A stretch of DNA of 37,551 nt from a virus: the IMG/VR virus record IMGVR_UViG_3300001679_000003, positions 1 through 37,551 of that record. The stretch is one strand, 5' to 3'. The notes beneath the pieces were generated by a model. The model saw nothing but the letters and a program-made list of their open reading frames with translations, did no database searches and had not been told where the DNA came from. Shown here piece after piece: positions 7,091 through 14,803 of the stretch; position 1 is the stretch's first letter, and the number at the start of each line of letters is the position of its first letter. A program made the translations under genes and the position numbers.

Positions 7091-7578
7091 TAACAAACAT
7101 AAATGCTTTAGATATAGTTCCGTATGGGAAAAACCCTAGATTAAACGGAAAGACAGTAATAGCACTAAAGGCGATTATAGAAGAGTATGGTTTTTTAGTA
7201 CCATTGACTGTAACTAAAGATTACACGATAATAACAGGACACTCAAGATATGAGGCAGGTCTTGGTTTAGGAATGACAGAGTTCCCTTGTATTGTTTTAG
7301 ATATATCAGAAGATAAGTCTAGGGAGTATAGACTTGTAGATAACAAGATACAAGAATATAGCATTACAGATTATATTAAATCGGAACAAGAGTTAATATC
7401 TATAAGTGGTGGCGATGAATTCTTTAAAGCGATGTTTAATATAGGAGAATTAACAAAGGATGATGTTATATTAAATAAAGGCATAATAGAGCCTATTGTT
7501 GAAGATAAGGAAGAAGATTCAAAGGTTGAACTTTTGTGTCCTTATTGTTACCATCAATGGACGGAAATAGACACTTAA
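7087..7578 (+). CDS. ParB/Srx-fold protein (third of three)
   Basis: In this 163-residue protein the ParB-like domain has GKNPRLN near residues 14-20, EEYGFLVPLTV, the GxxR loop GHSR (51-54) and FPCIVLDISEDK. Like its neighbour it ends with a CxxC pair (Cys151, Cys154) in a short tail (CPYCYHQW). It is coupled by ATGA to the second ParB gene. It is the last cassette gene before the terminase pair, so these ParB proteins may contact packaged DNA or help the terminase. That is inference from position. Confidence 0.8.
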   Translation: MITNINALDIVPYGKNPRLNGKTVIALKAIIEEYGFLVPLTVTKDYTIITGHSRYEAGLGLGMTEFPCIVLDISEDKSREYRLVDNKIQEYSITDYIKSEQELISISGGDEFFKAMFNIGELTKDDVILNKGIIEPIVEDKEEDSKVELLCPYCYHQWTEIDT

Positions 7579-7597
7579 AAAAAGACACTTAAAAAAA
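7570..7597 (+). repeat. Perfect 2 x 14 bp tandem repeat
   Basis: GACACTTAAAAAAA occurs twice back to back (7570-7583, 7584-7597). The first copy contains the TAA stop of the third ParB gene. The second lies just before the ribosome site (CGGAG) of the small terminase gene. It looks like a slippage duplication. A role as an AT-rich bendable site near the terminase genes is possible. Confidence 0.85.
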
Positions 7598-7610
7598 TAC
7601 GGAGTATTGG

Positions 7611-7958
7611 ATGAGTAAACAGTTAAATAAGACCAAGATAGCAAAAGAGGCTATGATAAGCGCATTAGAGGCTAATTTAGGCGTTGTTACTATATCGGCT
7701 AACGCTTGTGGCGTGTCGAGAAAAACGCATTATATGTGGCTAAATAAAGACTCTCAGTACAAAGAAGAAGTTGAAAGTATTAGAGGTATCGCAATAGATT
7801 TTGTAGAAACTAAACTTTTTAATAGAATTAAAAATGATGATACAACTTCAATAATCTTTTATTTAAAGACTCAAGGAAGGAACAGGGGTTACGTTGAACG
7901 ACAAGAGATGGATATTGATGGTAGTATGAATCTATCTGTTGAGTTCGTAGAGCCTTGA
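7611..7958 (+). CDS. terS: Terminase small subunit
   Basis: In this 115-residue protein residues about 10-40 form an HTH (KEAMISALEANLG, then ISANACGVSRKTHYMW), followed by a long oligomerisation helix and DDTTSIIFYLKTQGRNRGY, a segment seen in many small terminases of PBSX/Terminase_3 systems. The protein recognises the packaging site and regulates the large subunit. The ATG at 7611 follows CGGAG. It overlaps terL in a TTGA junction. Any pac site is likely in or near this gene but I cannot pinpoint it. Confidence 0.88.
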   Translation: MSKQLNKTKIAKEAMISALEANLGVVTISANACGVSRKTHYMWLNKDSQYKEEVESIRGIAIDFVETKLFNRIKNDDTTSIIFYLKTQGRNRGYVERQEMDIDGSMNLSVEFVEP

Positions 7959-9160
7959 AGAAAAAGCCTAGTGTACAGATACCAAATAAATTCAAGCCCT
8001 TGTGGAAACCAAAAAGATACAAGGTTTATTATGGTGGTAGGGGTGCAGGTAAATCATGGAGTTTTGCACTAACACTTTTACTTATGGGGGTGAAGAAGCC
8101 CAAACGAGTATTATGTACTCGTGAAGTACAAGGCTCAATGAAGCAATCAGTACACAAGTTGTTATCCATGTGTATTGATAATCTAAAATTAGGTAATTTC
8201 TATAGAATCACTAGAGAGGGAATATACGGCAGGAATGGAACAGAGTTTATATTCTATGGATTAAAGCACGACCCAATGCAAATCAAGTCTCTTGAAGGTG
8301 TGGATATATGTTGGGTGGAAGAGGCGCAGAAGATTAGTAATGAGTCTTGGGATATTCTAATACCAACTATCCGTAAAGACGGTTCTGAGATATGGGTATC
8401 ATTTAACCCGAACTTAGAGTCAGACCCAACTTATGTAAAGTATGTAGTGAATGAGCAAAGGGATAACTCATTGATTGTTAAAGTAAATTACTGGGATAAT
8501 CCTTTTTTCAGTAATGAACTACAAGAAGAATTAGAATATCAGAAGGAATTAGATTACGATGATTACTTGCATATTTGGGAAGGGCATTGTAAAACAGCAT
8601 CAGACTCACAGATATTTAGAAATAAGTTTGTGGTTGAGGACTTTATTTCACCGGAAAATGTTGTATTCTTTTTTGGTTTAGACTGGGGTTTCTCACAAGA
8701 CCCTACAGCAGTAATGAGGTGTTTTATCATAGATAATGACTTATATATTGATTACGAATGTGGCGGTACACAGGTAGAGTTGGATAGCACTTATAAACTA
8801 ATTGATGCCATACCAGAATCAAAAAGATATACAATACGAGCAGACTCAGCGAGACCTGAGTCGATTAGTTTTGTTAAAAGGCAAGGTTATAGAATAGAAG
8901 CAGTACACAAATGGGCAGGTAGTGTAGAGGATGGAATAGAACATATTAGAAGTTTCAAAAAGGTTCATATTCATACCCGATGTATGGAAACAGCAAGTGA
9001 GTTTGTGAAATACAGTTATAAGGTTGATAGAGTCACCGGAGATATATTGCCTCAAATAGTAGACGCCCACAATCATTATATAGATGCGCTAAGATATGCA
9101 TTACAACCAATGATTAAGCAGTTGGGTAAACCTAAATTAGCACGAGTAATAGGAGTATAG
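7955..9160 (+). CDS. terL: Terminase large subunit (Terminase_3/PBSX type)
   Basis: In this 401-residue packaging motor and nuclease the ATPase domain has Walker A GGRGAGKS (27-34), a Walker B-like VDICWVEEA (116-124) and a coupling SFNP (149-152). The C-terminal RNase H-fold nuclease has acidic residues in GLDWGFSQD (Asp243), RADSARPE (Asp297) and YIDALRYA (Asp377). The start is a TTG at 7955 overlapping the terS stop; no ATG or GTG fits upstream of Walker A. This implies translation coupled to terS. It cuts concatemers and pumps DNA through the portal. Confidence 0.95.
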   Translation: MKKKPSVQIPNKFKPLWKPKRYKVYYGGRGAGKSWSFALTLLLMGVKKPKRVLCTREVQGSMKQSVHKLLSMCIDNLKLGNFYRITREGIYGRNGTEFIFYGLKHDPMQIKSLEGVDICWVEEAQKISNESWDILIPTIRKDGSEIWVSFNPNLESDPTYVKYVVNEQRDNSLIVKVNYWDNPFFSNELQEELEYQKELDYDDYLHIWEGHCKTASDSQIFRNKFVVEDFISPENVVFFFGLDWGFSQDPTAVMRCFIIDNDLYIDYECGGTQVELDSTYKLIDAIPESKRYTIRADSARPESISFVKRQGYRIEAVHKWAGSVEDGIEHIRSFKKVHIHTRCMETASEFVKYSYKVDRVTGDILPQIVDAHNHYIDALRYALQPMIKQLGKPKLARVIGV

Positions 9161-9162
9161 CA

Positions 9163-10482
9163 ATGGGAATTGAAAGTAAGCATCCGTACTATGTAGAAGC
9201 GGTTGAACAATGGGAAAGAATCAGATGTTCGTATAAAGGTAGTGATGCAGTTAAAGAAAAGGGTGAGGCATATCTACCCAAACTAGGCGGTTCAACAGAT
9301 GATGAATATACAGCCTACAAACTAAGAGGCGTTTATTACAATGGCATAGAACGCACAGTCAAAGGATTAATTGGTGCGGTGATGAGGATTGACCCTATTG
9401 TTGAAGTGCCTAAGAAGTTAGAGCCATTACTTGAAGATATTACTGGAACAGGTGTTCCATTTAAAGATTTTGTATCTTATATGCTGTCTGAACAATTACT
9501 TATGGGTAGGCAAGGAATACTTGTAGATAGGGATGAAGTGCGACCTTATTTAACAGGTTACTCAACAGAGCAAATAGTTAATTGGCTTGACGATAGAATT
9601 ATTATCGAAGAGACTTACCGTAAGATTAATGCTAATGACCCTTACCAGTCAGAATACGATACTCAGTATAGGGAGTTAATAAAAGAGGGCGAAGGCTATA
9701 TTGTTCGTATATGGCGTAAGGTTAAAAAGGATTGGGCTATTGTAGAAGAGTTGTTCCCCTCAAAACTTGGTAAGTCATTAGATGAGATACCGTTTATTAG
9801 TTTGAGTGGTGATGGTTTTAATTTAGAGCCTTCTTCACCCCCTATGTTAGCGTTAGCAGATACAGGATTATCTATGTACCGTACAAGTGCTGACTTAGAA
9901 CACGGAAGGCATTTCACAGCATTGCCTACGCCTTATGTAACTGGAATTGATGATACTACTGAATTGAAGATTGGTTCAGGTTCAGCATGGATATTACCGG
10001 ATTCATCAAGCAGAGCAGGTTACTTAGAATTTAGTGGTCAAGGGCTACAGGCATTAGAAACGGCTATGGAAGAGAAACGCTCTATGATGGCTAGTCTTGG
10101 CGCACAGTTATTACAATCTCAAAAGGCAGGTGTTGAGTCTGCTGATTCTGTTCGTTTACGCCAGAACGCAGAGGCTTCAACATTAATCAGTGTGGTTAAG
10201 ACAGTAGAACGAGCAATACAATCTTCATTGCAAACTATGGCAGAATGGGAAGGTCTTACAGAGGAGGTTAAAGTTATATTAAATACAGACTTTGTAGATA
10301 CAAAGATTAACGCTCAAGATATGACTTCATTGATGGGTGCTTGGCAGTCAGGGGCTATTAGTCATGATACTTTCTTGTTCAATATGAAGAAGGGTGAGAT
10401 ACTACCACCTGAGACAACTATTGAAGATGAGAAGAGTTTAATTGATGTGCAGGTTGGCGATGTGGATTTCTCTGGTCACTAA
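9163..10482 (+). CDS. Portal protein (DUF4055 family)
   Basis: This 439-residue protein starts MGIESKHPYYVEAVEQWE and has the LRGVYYNGIERTVKGLIGAVMR block and LLMGRQGILVD typical of DUF4055 portal proteins. A helical C-terminal part (about 300-400) includes ESADSVRLRQNAEASTLI. The portal ring forms the DNA entry vertex, docks the terminase and later the neck proteins. It begins 2 bases after terL and ends directly against the next ATG. Confidence 0.9.
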   Translation: MGIESKHPYYVEAVEQWERIRCSYKGSDAVKEKGEAYLPKLGGSTDDEYTAYKLRGVYYNGIERTVKGLIGAVMRIDPIVEVPKKLEPLLEDITGTGVPFKDFVSYMLSEQLLMGRQGILVDRDEVRPYLTGYSTEQIVNWLDDRIIIEETYRKINANDPYQSEYDTQYRELIKEGEGYIVRIWRKVKKDWAIVEELFPSKLGKSLDEIPFISLSGDGFNLEPSSPPMLALADTGLSMYRTSADLEHGRHFTALPTPYVTGIDDTTELKIGSGSAWILPDSSSRAGYLEFSGQGLQALETAMEEKRSMMASLGAQLLQSQKAGVESADSVRLRQNAEASTLISVVKTVERAIQSSLQTMAEWEGLTEEVKVILNTDFVDTKINAQDMTSLMGAWQSGAISHDTFLFNMKKGEILPPETTIEDEKSLIDVQVGDVDFSGH

Positions 10483-11565
10483 ATGTCAGTCAATGATAAG
10501 ATACTGGATGAGATAACAGGACACTCAGTCGATTTACAAAGACTTGAAACTACTGTTAAGAAACGTGTACTCAAGCAACTTAAATCACTTGAATCGGAAC
10601 TGGTAGATGAAATTAAGAAATCTACCGTATGGGGTGCGAAGATGCCCCAAACTAAAAAGAAGAGGCTCAAGGTTTTGCTTACACAGATTCGTGAGACCAT
10701 TAAAACAGCGTATGTACAAGTTGCGAAGGATAGTCTTACAGAACTTTCTCAAGTGGCTTCATTGGCTGAGGCTCAAGCGGTAGCATCTCTAAACACAGCA
10801 ATTAGTGTTGAAATAACTTCTACAGTTATGAGCAAGTCTATGTTGAAATCTATAGCGAGTGATACTCTTATAGAAGGCGCACAATCTAAAGAATGGTGGG
10901 CTAGAAGAGGTGAGGCATTTAGACTTAGGTTTAGTGATACAGTAAGAAAGGGAATGATGAAGGGTGAAACTACTGATGAGATTATCTCTAATCTGACAGG
11001 AACTAAAGTAAACAGATATAAAGACGGTGCGTTATATGCTAATTATAGAAGTGCTGATGCTTTAGTTAGAACAAGTATTCAAGCGGTAGCAAATGAGGCG
11101 AGATTACAGACCTACGCAGAGAATGATGATTTAATCAAAGGCATAGAGTGGGTAGCAACTTTAGACAATAGAACATCACCTTTATGTCAAGGCTTAGATG
11201 GATTAACGTGGGATAACAACCGTAAGCCTATTGGTCATAATATTTTGTGGCCGGGAACAACGGCTCATTGGGGATGTCGCTCAACTCAAGTACCGATTAT
11301 TAAAAGTTGGAAAGAACTGGGGGCTAAAGGTAAGTTTAAAGAAATACCTGAAAGCACTAGGGCTAGTATGGATGGTCAAGTATCCAAAAAGCAAGGCTAT
11401 GAAAAGTGGTTAGGAAGTAAATCAAAGAAATTCCAAGAGGATGCCCTAGGGGTAGGGAAAAGGAAGTTATGGAAAGAAGGAAAACTAGGGTTTAGTGATT
11501 TAGTTGACCAGAGTGCCAACCCATTAACACTTGAACAAGTAACAAATAAACTTAAAAGAAAATGA
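10483..11565 (+). CDS. Minor head protein, Mu F-like / SPP1 gp7-like
   Basis: This 360-residue protein has an N-terminal half that is helical. About residues 185-275 form the phage Mu F domain: ALVRTSIQAVANEARLQ, then VATLDNRTSPLCQGLDG and AHWGCRSTQVPI, with the conserved Asp-Arg-Thr-Ser-x-x-Cys and His-x-x-Cys-Arg pattern. These proteins bind the portal and enter the head in few copies, aiding morphogenesis. The start abuts the portal stop. The long basic C-terminal tail is lysine-rich. Confidence 0.88.
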   Translation: MSVNDKILDEITGHSVDLQRLETTVKKRVLKQLKSLESELVDEIKKSTVWGAKMPQTKKKRLKVLLTQIRETIKTAYVQVAKDSLTELSQVASLAEAQAVASLNTAISVEITSTVMSKSMLKSIASDTLIEGAQSKEWWARRGEAFRLRFSDTVRKGMMKGETTDEIISNLTGTKVNRYKDGALYANYRSADALVRTSIQAVANEARLQTYAENDDLIKGIEWVATLDNRTSPLCQGLDGLTWDNNRKPIGHNILWPGTTAHWGCRSTQVPIIKSWKELGAKGKFKEIPESTRASMDGQVSKKQGYEKWLGSKSKKFQEDALGVGKRKLWKEGKLGFSDLVDQSANPLTLEQVTNKLKRK

Positions 11566-11633
11566 CTTTCAATTATCTTTGGTTTATGTAAAATAACAGT
11601 TGTCAGAGACAATACAATTATTCGGAGAATAAC

Positions 11634-12335
11634 ATGAGTGAAGTACAAGAAGAAGTAATAGAAACTAAAACATATTCAGAGGAAGAGTATGGAAACCTTA
11701 AAACAAAGTTAGATGAATTTCGTTCTAACAATGTAACCCTTCTAAAGAAACAAGAAGATTTAGAAACAAAGTTTAATGGCATTGATTTAGATTCCTACAA
11801 CGAGATGATTCAACAGGCTCGTGATTTAAAAGATAAAAAACTAATAGACGAGGGGAAGATTGACGAATTATTAGAGGAGCGTACAAAGAATATGCGCGAA
11901 GAGCATAATAAAGCACTTGAAAAAATGGGTGGTGAACAATCACAATTAACTAAGAAGTTAGAGCATTTATTAATTGATAGTGCGGTCAGAGATTCTGCAA
12001 TTAAGGCAGGAGTTATTGACACTGCGATTGATGATGTTGTATTACGCTCTCAATCTATATTTGCAATTAAGGAAGGAAAGGCTATTCCTAATGATTCAGA
12101 TGGTAATATTATTTTCGGTAGTGGCAATAGTGACCCAATGAGTGTTGAAGAATGGGTTAAAGGTTTAACAGAGACAGCACCTCATTTATTTGGTGCTTCT
12201 ACTGGTAGTGGTTCAAAACATGGTTCTAACTTTAATGGTTCAAGTGATACTGTATCGAGAGATATGTTCAATAAGATGAGCCAACAACAAAGAAGTAAAT
12301 TCTCTATCGATGGTGGTAAAGTAGTCGACAGATAG
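11634..12335 (+). CDS. Capsid scaffolding protein (GP20-like)
   Basis: This 233-residue protein is highly charged and helical (about residues 15-125, predicted coiled coil), with a low-complexity Gly/Ser segment (about 185-210) and a basic end. Position between the minor head and capsid genes plus the LKDKKLIDEGKIDELLEER pattern fit the GP20-type scaffold family. It templates shell assembly and is then released or cleaved. It follows a 68-base gap with a small hairpin (TTGTC/GACAA) and has RBS GGAG. A terminator follows it, so its transcript can end before the capsid gene. Confidence 0.75.
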   Translation: MSEVQEEVIETKTYSEEEYGNLKTKLDEFRSNNVTLLKKQEDLETKFNGIDLDSYNEMIQQARDLKDKKLIDEGKIDELLEERTKNMREEHNKALEKMGGEQSQLTKKLEHLLIDSAVRDSAIKAGVIDTAIDDVVLRSQSIFAIKEGKAIPNDSDGNIIFGSGNSDPMSVEEWVKGLTETAPHLFGASTGSGSKHGSNFNGSSDTVSRDMFNKMSQQQRSKFSIDGGKVVDR

Positions 12336-12366
12336 TAATCCCTATAAAAACTCTCCTCGTTTTTAG

Positions 12367-12391
12367 CACCTCTTTATTGAGGTGTTTTTTT
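12367..12391 (+). terminator. Intrinsic terminator after scaffold gene
   Basis: Stem CACCTC 12367-12372 with GAGGTG 12379-12384, loop TTTATT, followed by seven T (12385-12391). This is a classic rho-independent terminator. It separates the terminase-scaffold unit from the inserted gene and capsid unit. Confidence 0.9.
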
Positions 12392-12404
12392 GTCTGAATA
12401 ATGG

Positions 12405-12432
12405 TTGACTTATGTACAAAAGGGCGTATAAT
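12405..12432 (+). promoter_or_regulatory. Early-type promoter P1 (shared 15-base core)
   Basis: -35 TTGACT 12405-12410, 16-base spacer, -10 TATAAT 12427-12432. Bases 12418-12432 are AAAAGGGCGTATAAT, identical in the promoters at 31468, 32304 and 37115. It drives the single gene at 12492. Finding an early-type promoter inside the head module suggests a self-contained insert. Confidence 0.9.
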
Positions 12433-12438
12433 AAAAGG

Positions 12439-12464
12439 TGTAGATAGCGTGAATTCTATTTACA
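12439..12464 (+). promoter_or_regulatory. 5'-terminal stem-loop of the P1 transcript
   Basis: TGTAGATAG 12439-12447 pairs with CTATTTACA 12456-12464 (9 bp, one G-U), loop of 8. It begins about 7 bases after the -10, so it sits at the RNA 5' end. The other three promoters with the same core have stem-loops in the same position. A likely role is protecting the message from 5'-end-dependent decay. Confidence 0.6.
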
Positions 12465-12491
12465 TTTTTGACTAAATAAAAGGGGTAAGAA

Positions 12492-12770
12492 ATGGTAATA
12501 ATTGTAGAGTTTAAGAATAAAAAACTAAAAGAATCGTTCATAGGGCAATTCAAAATTCATGAGAGAAATATGATTTTCAACTCTGGTTCAATCTTAGGAT
12601 TTAATCAGATTGAGAGAGAGCATTATCTTCACATATACGGAAATAAAGATGTAGTTAAAGTGTATCAGTCTAATTCTAGTTATTCAGTAGATTGGTTGCC
12701 GGAATCTAGGGGTAAAGATTGGTTAGAGGATAGATGGTCGTTTTATGAGAAAAATGGTCGTTTCGCTTAG
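12492..12770 (+). CDS. Unknown protein of a one-gene insert (moron-like)
   Basis: This 92-residue protein begins MVIIVEFKNKK, has mixed alpha/beta character, no membrane segment, and an acidic-aromatic end. The family is not recognised. It has its own promoter, 5' stem-loop, ribosome site (AGGGGTAAGAA) and terminator, and interrupts the usual scaffold-capsid order. That layout is the definition of a moron. The shared early-type promoter suggests expression early in infection, unlike its head-gene neighbours. Confidence 0.75.
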   Translation: MVIIVEFKNKKLKESFIGQFKIHERNMIFNSGSILGFNQIEREHYLHIYGNKDVVKVYQSNSSYSVDWLPESRGKDWLEDRWSFYEKNGRFA

Positions 12771-12793
12771 GATAGGAAAACTACCAAAATAAG

Positions 12794-12819
12794 AGAGGGC
12801 TTAATTGCCCTTTTTTTTT
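12794..12819 (+). terminator. Intrinsic terminator of the inserted gene
   Basis: AGGGC 12796-12800 pairs with GCCCT 12807-12811 around TTAATT, extended by weaker pairs, followed by a run of T to 12819. The 18 bases 12794-12811 are identical to 32169-32186 in the other terminator of this type. Confidence 0.88.
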
Positions 12820-12831
12820 GGAAAAAAATGT

Positions 12832-12859
12832 TTGACACGCCTTAATTTTATGATAATAT
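12832..12859 (+). promoter_or_regulatory. Capsid/late structural promoter
   Basis: -35 TTGACA 12832-12837, 16-base spacer, -10 TAATAT 12854-12859. It lacks the AAAAGGGCG element of the early promoters. It sits between a terminator and the capsid gene and gives a leader of about 100 bases. Confidence 0.75.
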
Positions 12860-12868
12860 TGGCACTAA

Positions 12869-12960
12869 GCAACAGTGTTGCCTAATTTTCTTACTGTGTA
12901 GGAATTACAATTAGGGGGCATTTGACTCTCTAATAATTTTAAAATTAAAATAGGAGTCAA
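12869..12960 (+). promoter_or_regulatory. Capsid mRNA leader structures
   Basis: Near the 5' end GCAAC 12869-12873 pairs with GTTGC 12877-12881 (3-base loop). Further on, TTGACTC 12922-12928 pairs with GAGTCAA 12954-12960. The 3' arm contains most of the Shine-Dalgarno GGAG (12953-12956), 8 bases from the ATG at 12965, so pairing would hide it. The inner palindrome ATTTTAAAAT could extend the fold. Confidence 0.5.
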
Positions 12961-12964
12961 TAAA

Positions 12965-14107
12965 ATGGCAAATACATTAACAAATCTTGCGGGTGATATT
13001 TATAAAGCCGCAGACACAGTTGGTCGTGAACTTGTAGGTTTTATCCCTTCAGTTACTATCAACGCAGGTTCAGAGAGAGCCGCGAAGGGTGATACTATTC
13101 GTTCACACTTTACACGTTCAGCAACCGCGGCTAATATCTCAGAGGCAATGACTATTCCGGAAGGCACAGACCAGACGGTAGATAATAAGACGATGACATT
13201 ATCTAAAGCGAAGTCTGTACAGATTCCAATGACAGGTGAAGATATGATGCACTTGAATAATGGCACAGGCTATGAAACTATCTATGGCGACCAAGTGGCA
13301 CAGGCTATGCGTGTTCTAGCAAATGAAATCGAAACTGATTTGGCTACTGCCGCTTATCAAGGTGCTTCACGTGCTATTGGTACTGCAGGTACTACTCCAT
13401 TCGGTTCAAACTTTAATACTATCGCAGAAGCAAGACAAATTATTGCTGACAATGGTGGTGTGACTGGTGATGGTCGTTTGTCTTTAGTAATGAACACATT
13501 GGCAGGTACTAATCTTCGTAACCTCGCTCAATTACAGAAAGCAAATGAATCAGGTTCATCTGCCATGCTACGTCAAGGTACTTTACTAGACTTACAAGGC
13601 GTTATGATGAAAGAGTCTGCTCAAGTGGTTGCTCATACTAAAGGTGGCGGTACATCATACTTACTAAATGATGCTTCAAGTGCTGTAGGTGATACTACTA
13701 TTGCGACTGATACTGGTTCAGGCACTATTCTTGCAGGTGATATTATTACTTTTGCAGGTACGACTGATAAGTATGTTGTAAACACAGCATTAAGTGGCGG
13801 TTCGTTTGTTATCGGGTCTCCGGGTCTACAAGCCGTGGAAGCAGATAATGATGCTATTACTGTTGGTGCTTCACATACTGCTAATGTTCTATTCCATCAG
13901 TCAGCAGTAGAATTAGGCATGAGAGCGCCAGCCGTTCCGGGTGGTGGTGACTTAGCAGAAGATTCTATGCTAGTACAAGACCCACATTCAGGATTAGTAT
14001 TTGAAATCCGTGTGTATAAAGGCTACCGTAAGCAGATGATTGAAGTCGCTGCTTGTTGGGGTACTAAGGCTTGGAAGCCAGACAACATTGCTATCTTACT
14101 AGGTTAA
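12965..14107 (+). CDS. Major capsid protein (P22 coat-like, HK97 fold)
   Basis: This 380-residue protein begins MANTLTNLAGDIYKAADTVGRELVGFIPS, then a block SVQIPMTGEDMMHLNNG and ANEIETDLATAAYQGASRAI, similar to P22 gp5-type coat proteins with the HK97 fold. Residues about 240-300 (thread of Asp, Thr, Gly, Ala with beta character) look like the insertion domain that decorates this coat family. It has its own promoter, strong SD and a structured leader, as expected for the most abundant virion protein. Confidence 0.88.
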   Translation: MANTLTNLAGDIYKAADTVGRELVGFIPSVTINAGSERAAKGDTIRSHFTRSATAANISEAMTIPEGTDQTVDNKTMTLSKAKSVQIPMTGEDMMHLNNGTGYETIYGDQVAQAMRVLANEIETDLATAAYQGASRAIGTAGTTPFGSNFNTIAEARQIIADNGGVTGDGRLSLVMNTLAGTNLRNLAQLQKANESGSSAMLRQGTLLDLQGVMMKESAQVVAHTKGGGTSYLLNDASSAVGDTTIATDTGSGTILAGDIITFAGTTDKYVVNTALSGGSFVIGSPGLQAVEADNDAITVGASHTANVLFHQSAVELGMRAPAVPGGGDLAEDSMLVQDPHSGLVFEIRVYKGYRKQMIEVAACWGTKAWKPDNIAILLG

Positions 14108-14121
14108 GATTAAATCAAATT

Positions 14122-14142
14122 GGAGGGGGTTATGTCCTCTCC
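14122..14142 (+). promoter_or_regulatory. Stem-loop after the capsid gene
   Basis: GGAGGGG 14122-14128 pairs with CCTCTCC 14136-14142 (7 bp, one G-U), 7-base loop, with no U-run. It is not a convincing terminator. It could stabilise the 3' end of capsid mRNA or lower transcription into the connector genes. Confidence 0.45.
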
Positions 14143-14162
14143 ACCTAATTAGGAGAATTATT

Positions 14163-14297
14163 ATGACTGAGAATAAACCAGTTAAGAAAAAAGCAACTCC
14201 AAAGAAAGTAAAATTAGTTAAGATGGAACGAGATGGTCAAACGGCTAACGTACATCCAGACGAAGTAGAAAACTATTCAAAAGCAGGATATAGATAA
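14163..14297 (+). CDS. Small basic protein (44 aa) of the neck region
   Basis: ATG at 14163 after AGGAG, stop TAA 14295-14297 overlapping the next ATG. The product begins MTENKPVKKKATPKKVKLVK, then MERDGQTANVHPDEVENYSKAGYR. Short proteins with a lysine-rich start and a 'V.PDEVENYKKAGYR'-like end are common between capsid and connector genes in phages. They may bind DNA or the capsid. It is similar in style to the protein at 15961. Confidence 0.7.
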   Translation: MTENKPVKKKATPKKVKLVKMERDGQTANVHPDEVENYSKAGYR

Positions 14298-14803
14298 TGG
14301 CACTAGATGCGACAGTAAATGGCGCAAGTGCGGATAGTTATGTATCTGTTGCCGATGCGGATACATACCATACAAACCACTTATATGCTACCGATTGGAC
14401 AGGTGCTACAACTGCCAATAAAGAAATAGCGTTGAAGATGTCGACTCGTATATTAGACGAGAAGGTGGATTGGGTTGGATTAAAGACAACAGAAGAACAA
14501 GCCTTGAGATGGGGAAGAAGTGCTGTACTTGATTTAGATGGATTTCAAGTATTAACAACTGTGATACCTGATGCTATTAAAAATGCCACAGCAGAGTTTG
14601 CTAGACATTTGATAGGTAGCAATCTGACATCTAATTCGGATAGTAAAGGTATTGAGAGTTTAAGTGTTGGCTCTATTTCATTGACTTTTGATAAGACTGA
14701 TACAGAGAGCGTGTTGCCTGATATTGTTCAAGAGATGTTACGAGGTTATGGAACAATTCATGCGAGGGCGAAGTTTGGAACAGTTGCAGTAGTGAGAACT
14801 TAA
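14297..14803 (+). CDS. Head-tail connector protein (DnaT_2-like family)
   Basis: This 168-residue protein begins MALDATVNGASADSYVSVADADTYHTNHLYATDW and contains KMSTRILDEKVDWVGLKTTEEQALRWGR. It belongs to the phage family annotated as putative DnaT-like ssDNA-binding protein, which in practice lies in the neck gene cluster. Helical, it probably forms the first ring beneath the portal. One-base overlaps join it to both neighbours. Confidence 0.75.
   Translation: MALDATVNGASADSYVSVADADTYHTNHLYATDWTGATTANKEIALKMSTRILDEKVDWVGLKTTEEQALRWGRSAVLDLDGFQVLTTVIPDAIKNATAEFARHLIGSNLTSNSDSKGIESLSVGSISLTFDKTDTESVLPDIVQEMLRGYGTIHARAKFGTVAVVRT

Noticed and set aside
5872-7578. Plasmid-type partition system
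   Set aside because: Three ParB-fold proteins but no ParA ATPase and no obvious parS repeats; IbrB-like and methylase-associated ParB types fit better.
7561-7600. Frameshift site (A-rich run) at the end of the third ParB gene
   Set aside because: The A-run lies after the TAA stop, so ribosomes would not reach it in frame; explained by the 14-bp duplication.
11566-11633. Promoter before the scaffold gene
   Set aside because: Only a weak -10-like TATGTAAAAT without a matching -35; the small TTGTC/GACAA hairpin alone is not enough.
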